Source: Psettodes erumei (taxonomy: Eukaryota > Chordata > Actinopteri > Pleuronectiformes > Psettodidae). Taken from it: 64,000 bases of DNA. The DNA lies in NCBI GenBank assembly GCA_016785225.1, contig JAFBJZ010000512.1:620001-684000 (forward strand). The letters are read 5' to 3'. Position numbers and translations under genes: made by a program. The notes beneath the pieces were generated by a model. It was not told where the DNA came from and made no database searches. It worked only from the letters and a program-made list of their open reading frames with translations. This document shows positions 1 through 13,864 of the stretch, piece after piece (the stretch's first letter is position 1; each line of letters begins with the position of its first letter).

Positions 1-3000
1 ATCTTTGTATTCTTTTTTGGCCATTGGATTGATCATTTATTCTAAAAAATACTGAAAATTCCAGCCAGGATTTCTCTTTGCATGAACTGATTCCTACAAA
101 TTGCTTCTTTTGACGATTGTTTGTTTGTTTTTTTTCTTACTGTTCATATGTGAATTATAGTTATTCAAGCTGTTATGTTATTATGTTACTGGGGTGAATA
201 TAGGAGTATTTTTCAGTTATTTTCATATTTATAATTTCTTTTCGCTCTATTTTTACTGTATGCTATTAAGGTGCTAATGCTATTAATTAATTCTGATTCT
301 GATTCTGAAAACCAAGGGATGATCCACTTGCAATTATTCAAAACAGAGAAAGCAACTAGCACATTATTGGCATTCTGGCTTAATCAATGTCTCAAACAAT
401 GATCATATTGTCTTAATTTTCAGTTTAAGGGCTGCTAAAGCGTGCTGTTTTGGAGCAGATACACATCTTAATTTCAGAAAGTGTTAGGTCGTTTATTCAG
501 ACTCATTATTTCAGCAGATTCACATGTTACTTTAACCAGAAAACAGTCAGTGTCCATTCCCTATGAATCAGGCTGTAGCCTCATCTGTAAAGCTCCCCCA
601 TCTTTTGCACATTATTTTTTTTAAAAACTCTTCACAGATACTGAGGTTTTCTTCCAGTACTGGGAAGGAGAAGCCAGGCAGGCTGCGCTTTTGTTCCAGC
701 GAGTACGGCTTGACTCTTTGGTGACGGGAGTGGATCAGACAGATCCAGGTCTGTGAGGGTTGCGAGGAGATGCATTGCCTAAGGACGCTAAAAAGATGAC
801 ATTACACGTGCACGTGACCCCGTGAAGCACTGTGGGAGGAACATAAACATACTCTCCTAAGGGTGTGCTCACTGAAGAGGCACAGGCTGTGGGCTTGGGT
901 GATTTTTTTTTCTCTCAGCGATTAGTTTCTGTGGTAGGAGCATCCTTAACGTCGTTCCTACGAGATTTGAGTTATTACTGTGTATTAGGGATTAATATTA
1001 ATCAGATTTTAGGAGGAAGAAACAGGTTAAACACAGCACTCAGCAGAGAGGTCTGGGAGACGAACACGTTGTGTATCTTGTTACTGCTGTACTTGCAGTC
1101 TGAAAACCTGCTTCAGACCCACAGCTGTTCAGCTAAAGATTGTAACCCTACAAACTTCATGCTATTCCTGCTCCTTGCAAAAAAAACCCACTCATGCAAA
1201 GATCTCAGGGCTATCAGGAAATTAGAACAGTGTGTCCTTGTCGTTTATCGAATTAAAAAAGAGAGAAAAAAAGAGGCCAGTGCTGTGAACAGAGGATCCC
1301 TGTGGACATGTAACCCTAGATTGCCATTATAAGGCTTCTGTCTGCTTTCAAACTTGTGCTCTGCAGAACAAAGGGTTGCAGATATTTGTGAGTTTTTGTC
1401 AGTATCAATTAGCTGCAAAGGGTAGGCGAGACTACTTGACTCACTGATTGTATGTTTTATAGCATTCAAGTAGTGCTTTAAGCAGGAAATGTTACAACTA
1501 TCTGTAAACAGATGGGTTTAACTTTGATTAAAAGATTCTTTGTCTCCTAGCACAGGCTGCCAGCTCCTCTCGACAGCGGTGAAACCAACTTTGAGCCGTT
1601 TAGATGTGTGTGTTTTCTTTCCTCTTCTGAATTTCACTAACCAGTCACCTTCAGTTGTGTGAATGCTTGGCGGACTTGGCAAAATGCATCACCCTCTCTC
1701 ACCAGGCTATTCACTTACAAAAAAAGACTGATTTCCCCTTTTTCTAAGGCTGTTATGAACTGAGAGCACCTCCTGGCTTCCTTTGTGTGCCTCTCCGTGT
1801 CTTATTTGGCAGCAAGAGAAGCAAGAAAAGGCGTTGTGACCCAAACTAAGTCATTCCAGCCTTGTCTTGTCTGTGACCGCTGAAAGAGGAAAGTAGCTTA
1901 CAATCACATCACTATCCAATGCTGGAAGGAACTACCTCCCAATCTACAAGAGACACAGATGAGTCTTCTCAACTCGAACTCCTGAGAGCGACTTTACAGT
2001 ATGTTTGATTTTTAAGTTTAAGAAAATGAGTGCATGTGTCAACCGACTGTAAGGAAGCAATAGGCTGTTGGCTAGGATTTAGCTCTCAGCTCCTTTTATG
2101 TAGTGTGAAGGGAGGCAGTGTGTGTGTCTTCTCATGCATCCCTGCACGTCACGGTGCCTTCATTATCCAAACACTATAGTATGCATTACCATGCGCAGAG
2201 CAGGGAAAATTTGAGATTGCCATGCCCCAGGCTTCCTTTTAATGCAGCCACCATAGTGTGTCACCCCATCCTCAACGGCATAGTCATTGCCCAGCAACTT
2301 GGAGATACCTCTATATTGGTAATGTCGTGGCATGTATAAATGTTATTATGAACAAAATCATGATAGAAATGAAGGGCTGCTCGTACAGGGAAAAAAAGCT
2401 GATTTTTTTTTTTTAAATCTCTAATTAGATCACAGTGAGAAGGCACTATCTCCAGAGGAGCAGCAGCAGCTATGGCTGTTTCTGATCCATTCAGCGTGCT
2501 CCTCCACCTTGAAATGATGTCAGTGATTCCGACAATAGGCTATACTCAGGCAGCCTGTACAAGTATTTACAATCAGTCAAGTATATTCTAATCTACTTCC
2601 CAATTTTATATGTGCAAAGTGTATCTCATCTAATACTAAGCAGTGCATTTGGGTATTCCATGTATCATTTTTTCACAAACGTTACTACTCATGAAAAGAT
2701 AATATGTAATAATCACCTTTTTATAAATTTATTAGGCCGATAGCCACAGGGATCTCTTAAGTGTCACATTATTCTCAGGTTGATCATATTTTATGGGTAC
2801 ATGTCTCAGTAGAGGGATTTTTTTTTTAGAGGATGAGAAGGAAAGGAAATTCAGAGAATGATATCACTGGGGATGGGAATTAACCTCATTTCATCCTCAT
2901 TCAAGCAGAGTAATCTAAAATTATGTAACAGACATGTCCAAAGAACCCACATGGCAATATGGCATCTCTTTTATTTTTTATGAAATTTTTAGCATGTCAC

Positions 3001-6000
3001 ACAGTCAGTCGTTTTACATTTTTAATTTTTATGTTTGGATTAAATTTTTTAAATTCTATTGCTTTCTAAGATACTATTCTCATAATAATTGGCTGTTGAG
3101 GTTTTGTTTTTTTCCCTTGTTATTAAGACCTGAACTTTACACCAGGGAGGTAATTCTGACACAGTTCTTCTGAGGTCTTTACATACATTTTGACCTCTTC
3201 TATCTGGACATCGCACGCAGGCCTGTGGCCATTGATCCCAAATGAATAATGAACGAGTAATGGCAAGGGCATTACACCATCTAGCACTGACGTTGGCCTC
3301 TGTAGTAATCACACTCTGCAGTAAGTCGAGAAATACTGCTGTCGCTAATGCCCTTGTAACAGATGGCATTGTGACAAACTTTTTTTGGGGGGACATTTAT
3401 TTCCCCTTTTCCCACTTTGACAGCCACTTCCCTTCAAAGTGCTGTGTATGTGGCTGCTAAATGATATGTATTTAGCCACATATTTCCTCTCATACATGCA
3501 GAGTCACGACAACTTGTTGTTTTTTTTTCTCTCCCAACGGAGCAGCTTCAGTAGCACAAAGAGAGATTCACACTACCACACATCTACTGCAGACCCTACC
3601 CTTTATATACACACCCCATCCAATCAAATGCACACACCCGGTGGACATGAGGTGTAGCTGGAAGATTGGAGGGGATTAGAGTCCATCTCTGAGTCAGAGG
3701 TCAGCGGAGTACTACAGCTACCTCCTCAGTGGCAGGGTGGTGGGGGTGGATGTGATTTGTTCTGAAATGCTGAGGGCTGTTTGGATATTGTTAGGTTTGG
3801 TAAGCGTGCCCTTGGACCGCTACACCACCACCATTTTTTTCTGGGAGGTTTTCCAGCTACTGTGTAATTTCACTGTTTATTCCCTTTCAAAAGCTGATTC
3901 CAAGGTGCTGGATATTAGCTTCAGCCTGTTGTTCAACCTCAGATTTTTCCTTCGTGCGGAAAGAGTTGGTCACCTCCTTACCACTGACAGATGATTAAAG
4001 GTTCACGAGATTTTGTCTGGAGAGACTTCTGGCTGTTTTAGTATTGTCATGGTACCAAAAATTATGGCTTTTGTACAATACCTGCCTAAATATATTATTA
4101 CTAATGAAACATTAGGAAAAGTAATGGAATAATAGATGAGAGAACATGGATAAATGACCCGGTTCTCTTTAATTTTCATTTTTAAATCTGATTTGATTAA
4201 ACAGAAAACTAGAAAATGTGCTCAGTAGAGCAAACAAAAGAGTTCTGAATAAAACTGCTGTAAATTGTTATGTTATTAGTTCATTTCGTACATGCGGGTG
4301 CATTTTCAACAACGAGTCATTACATTTAGATATTAATAGTAATAATTGGGTTATTGTAAATGAGTGGATCAAGGCCATAGTGTTATTAAAGCTTTTATAT
4401 TGCATGTAGTAATCTGATATGCCCTATACTTGAGTTTATGTGATAGTAAACTTTATATTTGCGACCGCATCTCACTTAAACAGTGTTTAAATAGACTCAT
4501 TAAAGAGCTTACAGCTAGCTCAGCAAGCGTACAGTGTACTGCAGTAGCTCGATGATGCAACATTCTAGAGTCAGTCAGTATAATGTTATTAAGTTATTAA
4601 AATGGCATTTTTCACAACCAGATGATTTTACTTTGATGATCTACAATCGGATGTATCAACACGGGTTAACGCAACGATGGAATATAATTTGATTTATAAT
4701 ATCAAACCCATGTCATTGAAAACTGAAACGTGTGTAGAAGTGTGACTGAAGAGGTGTAATTGCGCGCACATCACGCAGGCACAGCTGACCTAATGAGCTC
4801 TCACCGTGACTCTGTGCGGAGGACGTCATTCATTCCACCGTCACCTCAAGCTCTGTTTGCATTCGTGGCAGAAAGTCCCGCACAGTCGGCGTTGGCGTGA
4901 GACTCTGACCAGGTTTGACCTGTCACCTTCACCGTGTGCGATGCTCGTAGACTGGATATCAAGGACCGGTGTTCGGTGACGGCATGTTGTGATCTTGGCT
5001 TCACTGAACTTTGATACAAAGCAAAACTGTCAGGCCCTCACCTTTCGTTACAAGTTTCAGGTACTGACCAAAAGGTGGGGGCGCTCTGTGCCACTCTGTG
5101 ATATAATGAGTTATTAGTTTAGTTTTGACAGACAAATCTCTCTGGCTGTCACGCTGCAGCGATACATCCTGTTTAACCATCGAGTCAGATTACAGCCTTC
5201 AGACACTGACAAGGATTCTCCCGCACAGGAAACTGGACATTCCACATTTAGGAGAAAAGTGAGAAAGAGCTCCTAAAAATAAACCCATACAATTAAATAA
5301 TTTGTTACTTGTTTGAATTCATAAATGTGCAAACCTCTGCGTACCTAGTTTGGCTGACTGAACAGATGAGTTATAAATTATCAAGTGGCTGCACTACAAC
5401 AGAAAGAGAAAAGCTGCTGCCTCTGTCTCGTTTGGCAATGCCTTATGATACATATTTTACATGTGTTTTAATTACTGTCACCAGAGAATATTTATATAGA
5501 AAAGTATATTCATGGCAAGAGCTTAAGATTTCAGAATTACATGGTACTAAATTGTCAAAAAAAGTTGCAATGATTCTTTATCAAAGCAAAATAAACTTGG
5601 TTTGGCCATTTTGACACTACTGATCAAAGCCGTAACAGTACACATTAACTCATCCTATCCACTTTTTGTAGTAATTGTGTAGTATTCGCTCATTGGTGTA
5701 ATAGTTACAAAAATGGTGATCCTTAGTATTAAATATTGTGAATATAAATTTCAGAGCGGCTAAATCAGTGAATCAGGAACACATGCTGCCTAATGCAGAT
5801 AAAAGCCATTAGCCCCTCATTGTTCTCCTTTACTTTATCAACACCTTGTCATTTGTGATTAATTTAGACAAAGAGCATCACATGAGTTAGAGAGGTATTC
5901 CTCACCCCTGAGACATTTGGTATGGTAGAGCTCATACTTAATTGAATAGCCAGGGAGTATAAGAATGAATGAATGAAACTTGCAAAGTATCCTTTGGATT

Positions 6001-7600
6001 GCAGTATTTAGAGGTAGTATTGATACCAGAGGTGGCTCCTGGCCTAATTTAGAAACCATTAATTACTGGGAGTGAGCCGGATCAGTATCCAGATCCAGGG
6101 AACTTTTGAAAGCTTCTTCGCTGTCACAAGAACACTGTATATACCGGAGTGCCTACTTTTTTGGTGTGTTTGGCATCTTGTTTGTCATTCGAGACCTATT
6201 TTTTCTTACCATGTCTCTCATGCTCCACCATGAAGGATCTCCTCTCAGTATGACTCATTGACTTTCGCTGCCTGAAAGCCATCTTGCCCTCTTTGCCAGC
6301 AGAGGCCGGATGTGTCATGAATTGTGCATCTTTTCCATGGATGTCACAGAGTGCAAAGACAGATGACAGGCCCTCTATAGCAAATGGAGCTATCTCACAT
6401 CACCAGTCGTGGTGACCAGGCCAAAGTGGAGACATGGGTACCACTTCACCCTTAAAATGTTTGAAAATGGCTGAATAACATCACTGAGACCTACCTTCAT
6501 TTTTCTACCAGCATCTTAAATAGAAGTATTTATTCATTATTATAAAGCTGCAATTTAAAGCAGTTCAAGCTACATTTTAGAACTTACTCACCCCAACCCC
6601 GGGAGGCTTTCATGGTGCTTACACCATTTTCCTCACAGCTTCTTGTTGGTATCCAGTCTTTTTCAAGCTGAAGACATTTTTGGAGCAAAGCCTTTCCTGC
6701 GAAGGAAACAGAAAGCATTTTATGAAGCAAAACTTGCATTCTTTATCATTACTGGAAACGCAATGCATGTTGATCTGAAAAAACCCCCAATACGAAACAG
6801 CAGTGACTGTGCTGCATGTAAGCTGTTAGCAAACAGTAATCATCTACTGTACTCTCAATGGCGTGCTGGCGACTTGCATACCTACTCCCACTGGAGATTC
6901 CGTCACAAGCGCCACCACAAGTGGGGAGAGGGGATATGCCTGTGAAGAGCCGTTCTCTACCTCATGACAGCACATGCGTGTTTGCTCTGCATGACTGGCT
7001 ACAGTAACACACAGTTAAATCACATTTTGACTGAACAGGGTCAGGGCGGCGTTTCAGGAGTGGCTGGCAGCCACCACGTGGGAGCCTTAAGGATGTTTCA
7101 CATCAGCTGTTGTGGCATTCAAAGCAATCTTACTGGGCCTGATTGGAAAATGTGTTGGTGCAGGGGGTTTCTGGTGTCATGATATAATGGGGGAAGCTGA
7201 GTCAGTTTTGAGCGTAACGTTGTCATACTTAAACTACTTTGTTATTCCAACACATCTGTGCAATACTCGCTGCCTCCTTCTGGGTTTTTAATTAGGTGAG
7301 AAAAACATACTGCGGATGGCTGGTCATGTTCTTGTTGTCCAGATTGCATAATCTAACTAAACCTGTGGCTGCTTTCTGCTAATTTAATTGTATTGGAGAT
7401 TGACTCTGAAATGGGTAAAACTGCCATTTTTGCCAATTAATCCACGATGACAAAGTGATAAGTTTCTTTTTTTCATAAATGAATGCGAATGTATTAAAAA
7501 TGAAAAACTCTGCTGCGGCAGTCCAAATTGTGGTCAGGTGCATCCCGTTAGCTTTAATTATCCTTGAGATGTCTACAACTTGACTGGACCCCCTCCGCCG
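1..7600. other. non-coding: ncam1 intron 1 or upstream DNA, part 1
   Basis: AT-rich sequence with only chance open frames. No splice-bounded exon, RNA gene or clear transposon was recognised. A locally CpG-richer stretch at about 4740-5010 includes a CRE-like gaggacgtcattc; it might be regulatory, but no exon could be supported there. Confidence 0.55.
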
Positions 7601-7617
7601 AGGTAAACTGAATTGAT

Positions 7618-8110
7618 TTGACATTGTTTAGAAAGGCCCACACCTGTGTACATAAGGTTCCACAATTCCAGGGCATGTCAGGACAAAAACAAAGGTATGA
7701 AATCAAGGGAACTCTCTGCAGACCAACAAGATGAAATTTTGTGGCACGGGACAGAGCGCTGGGCAGCAACTCCACACATTATGTCTGGTGAACACTGGGC
7801 ACTGCTCATCACCTGACTAATTAAATCCCAACGGTGAAGCATGGCGGTGGCAGCATCTTGCTATTCTCAGCAGCAGGGCCAGGGAGACTGGTCAGAACTG
7901 AGGGAACGGGGAATGCAGCCAAATACAGAAAAACTGCTCCAGAGTTGAGGCGACCCGAGACTGGGGCCCTGGTCCACCTGTTTGTTTTTAAAGCTAATTT
8001 TAAAGCTAAATGGAAGATAAGCCTGGAGGACTGCAGTTTTGAAATGTTTCCCCAAAGTGCAACGTGCTCTTTGCTTTGATCGAATTGCAGCAATAAAATT
8101 CCTTTTAGAC
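7618..8110 (+). mobile_element. decayed Tc1/mariner element, internally deleted
   Basis: The left part (aaaggcccacacctgtgtacataaggttccac, gggcatgtcagg) resembles the stretch before the transposase start of fish Tc1-like elements. It passes into atgaaatcaagggaactctctgcagacc, the start of the transposase gene, then jumps to its C-terminal half: cactgctcatcacctg, and VKHGGGSILL, SAAGPGRLVRTEGTGNAAKY. Most of the N-terminal half and the catalytic core are missing, so it cannot encode an active transposase. The ends are not clearly delimited. Confidence 0.8.
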
Positions 8111-11100
8111 AAGAAATCTGAGGAGCAAAGTTGTTGTTACCCTTGAAATTTCGTTAATAAATGATAGTAGAAAAATGTCAGGGGCGTTCTGTCATGTCTA
8201 GGTCAAAGTGTTGTTTCAGAAATTATAATAGAGACAGGCCTTGCTTTTCTGTCAGAAGTTCCTGTGTCCTTCGTAGAAATAATATATTCAAATGGGAACT
8301 GGAAGAATGTCTGATAAGAGACTGTTCTACATATTTCATTTTGAAAATGTTACCTCTAATTTCTCAAGTTTACAAACACAGTAGAATTAAAATCTAGATG
8401 CAACTAATGATTACTTTATGAAATGTTGAAAATTAGTTCTACTGTGTCTCTCACAATTTCCCAGATGCCAAGTCTCTTCTGTTTGCTTGTTTTGTCTGAC
8501 TAGCCATCCAAATCCTTAATATATTCAATTTACTATCAAATATGAAAAGGGAAGCAGCAAATTTCTGAGAAACCTTATGAGAAGCTGGAACCAGAAATTG
8601 AAAATCACTGAAACAGTTAATTGCTTTTGGTATCACCTCTTTGTAAAATTGTGGTTTTAGTCCTTATGCAGACCTGGCACATACATGTAAAGTAAAACTT
8701 CCTCTCCACTGAGTACGTTTTCCCACTTTAAATAAAGCATGACTCACTCTCTTAAAAAAGACTTAGATTGACTTGAATGTCTGACTTCTGGATTCCACAG
8801 CTTTTTTTCCCCACCGCTGACAAATTTATTGCAGTACTGCAGCTCACAGGATTTGTAACAGAACATTCAATGAACTGCAGCTCAAATGTTCAGCGTATAC
8901 TGCACTGGCTCTCCCACAGAAAGTAAGAAAGTTTATGAATTTTGAGGGATCCATCGTAATCAGCTGGCCGTTGTTATCATCTGAAGGTCAAATGGGGTCC
9001 ATCAATATCTATCAATGGCAAATTGTGTGCTGGTGCAATGATTTTGTGCAAAAGGATATGCACATCATCAGCATGTGTACCTTTCTCAGTGTTAAACCCT
9101 ATTTTCTGCTGTCAAGGTATAATACTGGAAAAGCTATTGAAGGTGTACATGACCCTCAAATCAATGTATGTCCACTGTTAATGGAATCAGTCCAGGCCAC
9201 TTAGCAGAAACTGGCACGTATAACAGGTATAATGAGCAGGCATAAAATCAGGGAAAAGGAATTACCCCATTCTAATTCGTCACAACCCTGTTTTTAAGTG
9301 CCTAGATTAATGGCGATAGACTTCTCTCGCTGCGCATGTCTCAGGAGATTCTCGCCCCGAGAAATGGAGTAGTCAACTCCCTGGAGGCTAGTCCTGTCCC
9401 AGTGTCTATTTTTACAGCGCAGCCTCTGATTGGCCAGTTAGGTGTGTGTGTGTGTGTGTGGGGGGCTCATGTTGTGTCATAAGGTGCCTCTGTGCCATCT
9501 GTCACCCTCGGTGGAGCCGTTGTGAAGCCCGACCACGCCTAGCTGGCCTGTCTCAGAGAATACAAAGCGCAACCTTGGGCTTGCTTTGCTGTTTTGCACG
9601 GGCAGCTATATCAGGGACGTGGGGGGGGGCGCTGCATCCAGCTCGCTCTTAATGAAAGCAAAATAGTGTTTTTCCCAATTAAAAAAAGATCTTCCTATTG
9701 TTGTTCTTGGAAGGGGGTCACAATATGCGGTATGATCAAGTGCAGTGCCTCTCATCGCTGAATATTTCTTGACTGTGCGTTGAATTTGTGGAGAATGGTA
9801 CACTTTATATTACACGCTAGCATTAAACATGAACAGATGTGCATAGCAGGTGGAGTAACATTGCCTGTCTAGTCGGGGTAGGAATTCGTTGTCTCACCGG
9901 AATAACATACATCACCACAACACCTCACACACAGTCCATAGGATGGTTTAAAAGCACTGGCAGCCCATCTGCTGGGGCTTCCTTTGGGTGCTGGTGTGTT
10001 TCTCTCTCTAAATTGTAAGCAGGTGTGTGCACCTCGACATCCGTACGCTAACCCATTAGTAGGCTTACGCTTGCACAGGGTGTTTGTCTGCCTTTTGCCC
10101 ACACGTACTGGTCACTTCTTAAAGCCCAACATTGAGTCTGATCCTCACAAATGTTTCTCGGAGGTACAAAATAAATGTTATTGATATGCTCCGCGGGTCA
10201 CGAATGAGCCCGCGTGCTCTTGCCTTAAAAAAACTCCTCGTCTAGATTGTCAAAAGCGACTCTAATTAGGTGGCAACTGGGAAAATTTTGGAAGAGTGTG
10301 GCACTGTTGCTTAGGAATGCAAATGGCCGGCTGCTATGGCTTAGCACAATTAGATGTGGCATGGATTAATGAGGTACATCAGGGATGGCCTTGAATAACA
10401 CGGATGTGCTGCTGGAGTGCTAAGCACGCCCTTGTCAGAAGGGCTGACGTTCTTTTTAAGACCATGAAGCTGTCAGTCCTATTTCAAGCTACGCATGCAA
10501 TCAACTACATACTGTTAAGAGGTTTCTTTGCGTGAATGGGATTAGCAATGTTGCAAATCCATAAAGACCCTAAAGACATGAACATTTGTTATTAGGATAC
10601 TCCTGCTACTTCCCCAGAACAAGGTGCAGGCCTCAGAACTACAGCTGGTCCCCAGGCACTGCATTGCCCAATCCTCCTAAATAGATTGGATGGGTCACAT
10701 TCATAGGACAAATTTCCCCACGGGGACCGCTAAAGTATAACTAATTTTAAGTAGGATAAAACAAATGAGCTCCTTAGCGGAGCATAGATAGGCTCTTGTG
10801 TTAGGATCAAAGGGTTTTATTCTGATATGGTTAGCAAGAGACTGAGTTTCCAGCAGGGCGATGCGCTGCACGTACTCATCAGAGAAAGATTAATTGAAGT
10901 GAAGGCATTTCAGTGGCAGTTGTGTGGTTGCTTGGATGGCAAGAGATCCCATGCATATAGATTCTGTACGTGTAGCAAAAATTGCAGTACATTCCTCGGT
11001 CTGTGAGGTCAGATTAGTGGGTTATGTTTTGCAGGGAAGCCGGCTACTGGGTTTATATTTTGGCGTGTTGAAATCACAATTGATTAGAATAAGTGTCAAC

Positions 11101-13864
11101 ACAGCTTGTCTTATGCTTCACTGATTACTCCTTCTGTGTATTAACATAAATTGGTAAAATGTATGTCTGAGCAAAACAGTATGAATGTTTTTCTTTGAAG
11201 ACAGCATTTACAGAAAAAGATTAAAAAAGGTATTACAGTGCTACCAGAAAAGCCTAATATTTATAATTTTTACTTTTATGTAGAATTTGATATCCATACA
11301 AAATGAACACAATAAAAAATGGTTAAATGCTCATCATCATTAGATAAGAGTTTCACTGCTCATGCGAAGGAAGTCACTGTCGACAGGATTCCTCGGCGTT
11401 GCCATTTATTATTTCACGAATCCATCTGTTTGACGACGCTCGGAGCTGTAACACCAGCGTACTTGTTTTCGGTTCTATTTCATCTTCTGCATTAAGTCAG
11501 GAACATTGTGAAAAATTCAGTAACAAGATAAGCAGATAGAGGCTTTGATTTCAAATGCGGTCACTCACTCACACAATAGGTCTTTGTCTATTAATTCTGT
11601 TTAAGTTCATTGTGGCTCTTTGCATGGGGTTATCCTTAAATCTGTGTTAGTTCATTCAACTGGGAAATAACATTTTAGCAGTTTTTTGATGCACAGCCAG
11701 TTTTTTTAACTGACTGGCTCACACTTAGAGATAGTGTATGTTGGTCAGCAGGGACATAATCTGAAGACAGGAAAAGACCTGTTGAGGCATCGTCATCTTG
11801 GCTGTTGCGGCGGTGAGCAAGGGTGACCCTCGTGACAGACTTCACTGCCATTTGATACTTGGCATGTGTTCATTTCAGACTCTGTTAGTATGGGAGGTGG
11901 GACATCAGTGTGTGATTGACTGCTGGTGGGTGATTTCCAAATGCTCAACTGCAGCCAACTGTCTCCATGCCAGCGAGCGAGGGAAAAGAGATGGCGATGG
12001 TGAAAAATGTCCAACACTGCTCTGGTCCGAGGATGAGTTTGGGCTTTTTGCCGACTGCTTTCTGTGCTTACCATCGACGTGTGCACGCGGTTGCCTTCCT
12101 CCGCCTTCTAAACATGAGGGAGACACGCTCACGCCACTTTTTATTTTCATTAGCACTTTAATCCAATTACTGTGTGGTCTGCCTAATCTCTAATGGGTCT
12201 ACATCGTCTTTCTCCATTCATAGATGACTCCAGAAGTGGCTGCACACACTGTGTCATCCTACACAACATAATGAGTACTCAAGTGCTGCTCTGCCTCTCT
12301 GCTCTGCCCGTGGCGCTGTGTGGCTGCATCTGAAATGGTGCATTCCCTCCTATTGATCCTCTTCCTGGTGGAGTCACAGGCAGGCTTATCCGGCTCGTCC
12401 CAGCTTGTCTGCTTTCTGAATGGACACACAGAGGGAGCTGTGTGCATGTGCCAGGCTTCGGGATTCTGCGTAGTCCAAGGCAGCTTGTGGCTGAGTGGTC
12501 ATTGTGGCTCCTTCCCTCCTGCTCTTCTGCCCTCCCTGTCGCTCTTTTTACCCATTTGCTTTTACAGTAATAATTAGAGATGCATAAATTTCTGCGCAGT
12601 TGGGCCAGCATTTGTGTATTATATTCTGTTAAACCTTAATGGCTGTCTCCCTCATGGCGAGAAGAGCGGTTGCTTTGTGATGGTGGTGGGGGGGTTTCAT
12701 GGGAGTGTGTCGTGACTAGCGCTAACAGGGAAACCACCGGAGAACCACTGTTATGATTAATCTGGAAGAATGACTGTTATTTTGCGACAGACTGTGGTGA
12801 TTCATTGTGCTTGCAGAGATGTTAACATTTCAGTCATTGTTCATGCCACACAGACTCCCTATTCTTGTATGGAGTTGCCACACAGGATTCAAGCCGGAGA
12901 AATAAAAAGTCTTTGCACAGGCCCCAGAATTCAGCCCCCAAGAATCTTTCCATTCCACTGATTATGCATGTCTCTTTTAGACACGGTGACAGATCGCTCT
13001 CTCTCAGTCCTTGCACAGGTTTTAGAGCTCTACTGGAGCCGTAAGACAGATGAAAATCAAATTGGGATTCTTGACACAATTATTTCTCGGCATCACACGT
13101 TTGTCCCAAATTGTGGTTCATTTTGGTTTGTGTTCAGAGGATTGCCAGAATTATTTAATGAACCACAATTAATATTTTCCTGCTATTTTTTTTCCACAAG
13201 CTTTCTCCCCCCTGCGTTTCAATCGTCCCTGCCAGGACAATGTCTTCATCGTCTGCTGGCCTTGTTTCCAGCCTTCTATATACTGACTCATTACAGGAGC
13301 ACACAGCATGGCATGATGGGCCGCAGACGCTCAGCTCTCCGCCTCCCTGGGCTTTTGTTGTGTGGTGTGCAGCTGAGGCAGATGCTAAGGGGCACTCACA
13401 CTAAATTGCCTGAGTGAGGGCGAATTCTGCTGGCTGCTGAAGTGGAGAGCACCGTAGCTCATTGAGTTCCAGCTTATCTTCCCCTAAGAGAGCATGAGGA
13501 ATGTGGCTCAGAGAGGCATATTGCCATTAGACAGAGTTCATTTTAACTCATATTTTGGCTTCACTTTGAGTCATAGTGTTATTTAAAATATCCTATAGCA
13601 CCTTGGCAGTGTTTGAGATGCCCCAAAATGCGATAGGAGTTATTCCGGGAGAATGGTGCCGCCATGTGCAACTACATAAATTGGAAATTATTGGATTAGT
13701 TCCCTAATCTGAATTTAGCTCCTGAATACAACTGCAACCAACTCAAGTGATGCATATTGAAGATCCCCAGCCTCGAGGGCAGCCACCATAAATAAAGTCT
13801 TTAGATGTGAAGAATCACCCAAGATTAAAAAAAAAATAATCTAAAAACCTACAGATCCACATCC
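8111..13864. other. non-coding: ncam1 intron 1 or upstream DNA, part 2
   Basis: No exon was supported. It includes a (GT)n tract at 9442-9460 and several stretches with mixed composition and homeodomain-type ATTA/TAAT words (about 10190-10450, 11340-11480, 12180-12620, 13580-13800) that read like conserved non-coding elements, though conservation cannot be seen from one sequence. Confidence 0.5.
9442..9460 (+). repeat. (GT)n microsatellite
   Basis: About nine GT units followed by a run of G. Confidence 0.95.

Noticed and set aside
865..1332. 155-residue open frame near the window start as a gene
   Set aside because: No recognisable domain, biased composition, no supporting splice or start context; typical of chance frames.
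7834..8079. Open frame MKHGGGSILLFSAAG as a gene
   Set aside because: It is the decayed C-terminal part of a Tc1 transposase.
12335..12577. Signal-peptide-like frame MVHSLLLILFLVESQAG as the missing first ncam1 exon
   Set aside because: The hydrophobic run is suggestive, but no donor follows in phase 1 after the cleavage region, and the frame runs on into unrelated sequence.
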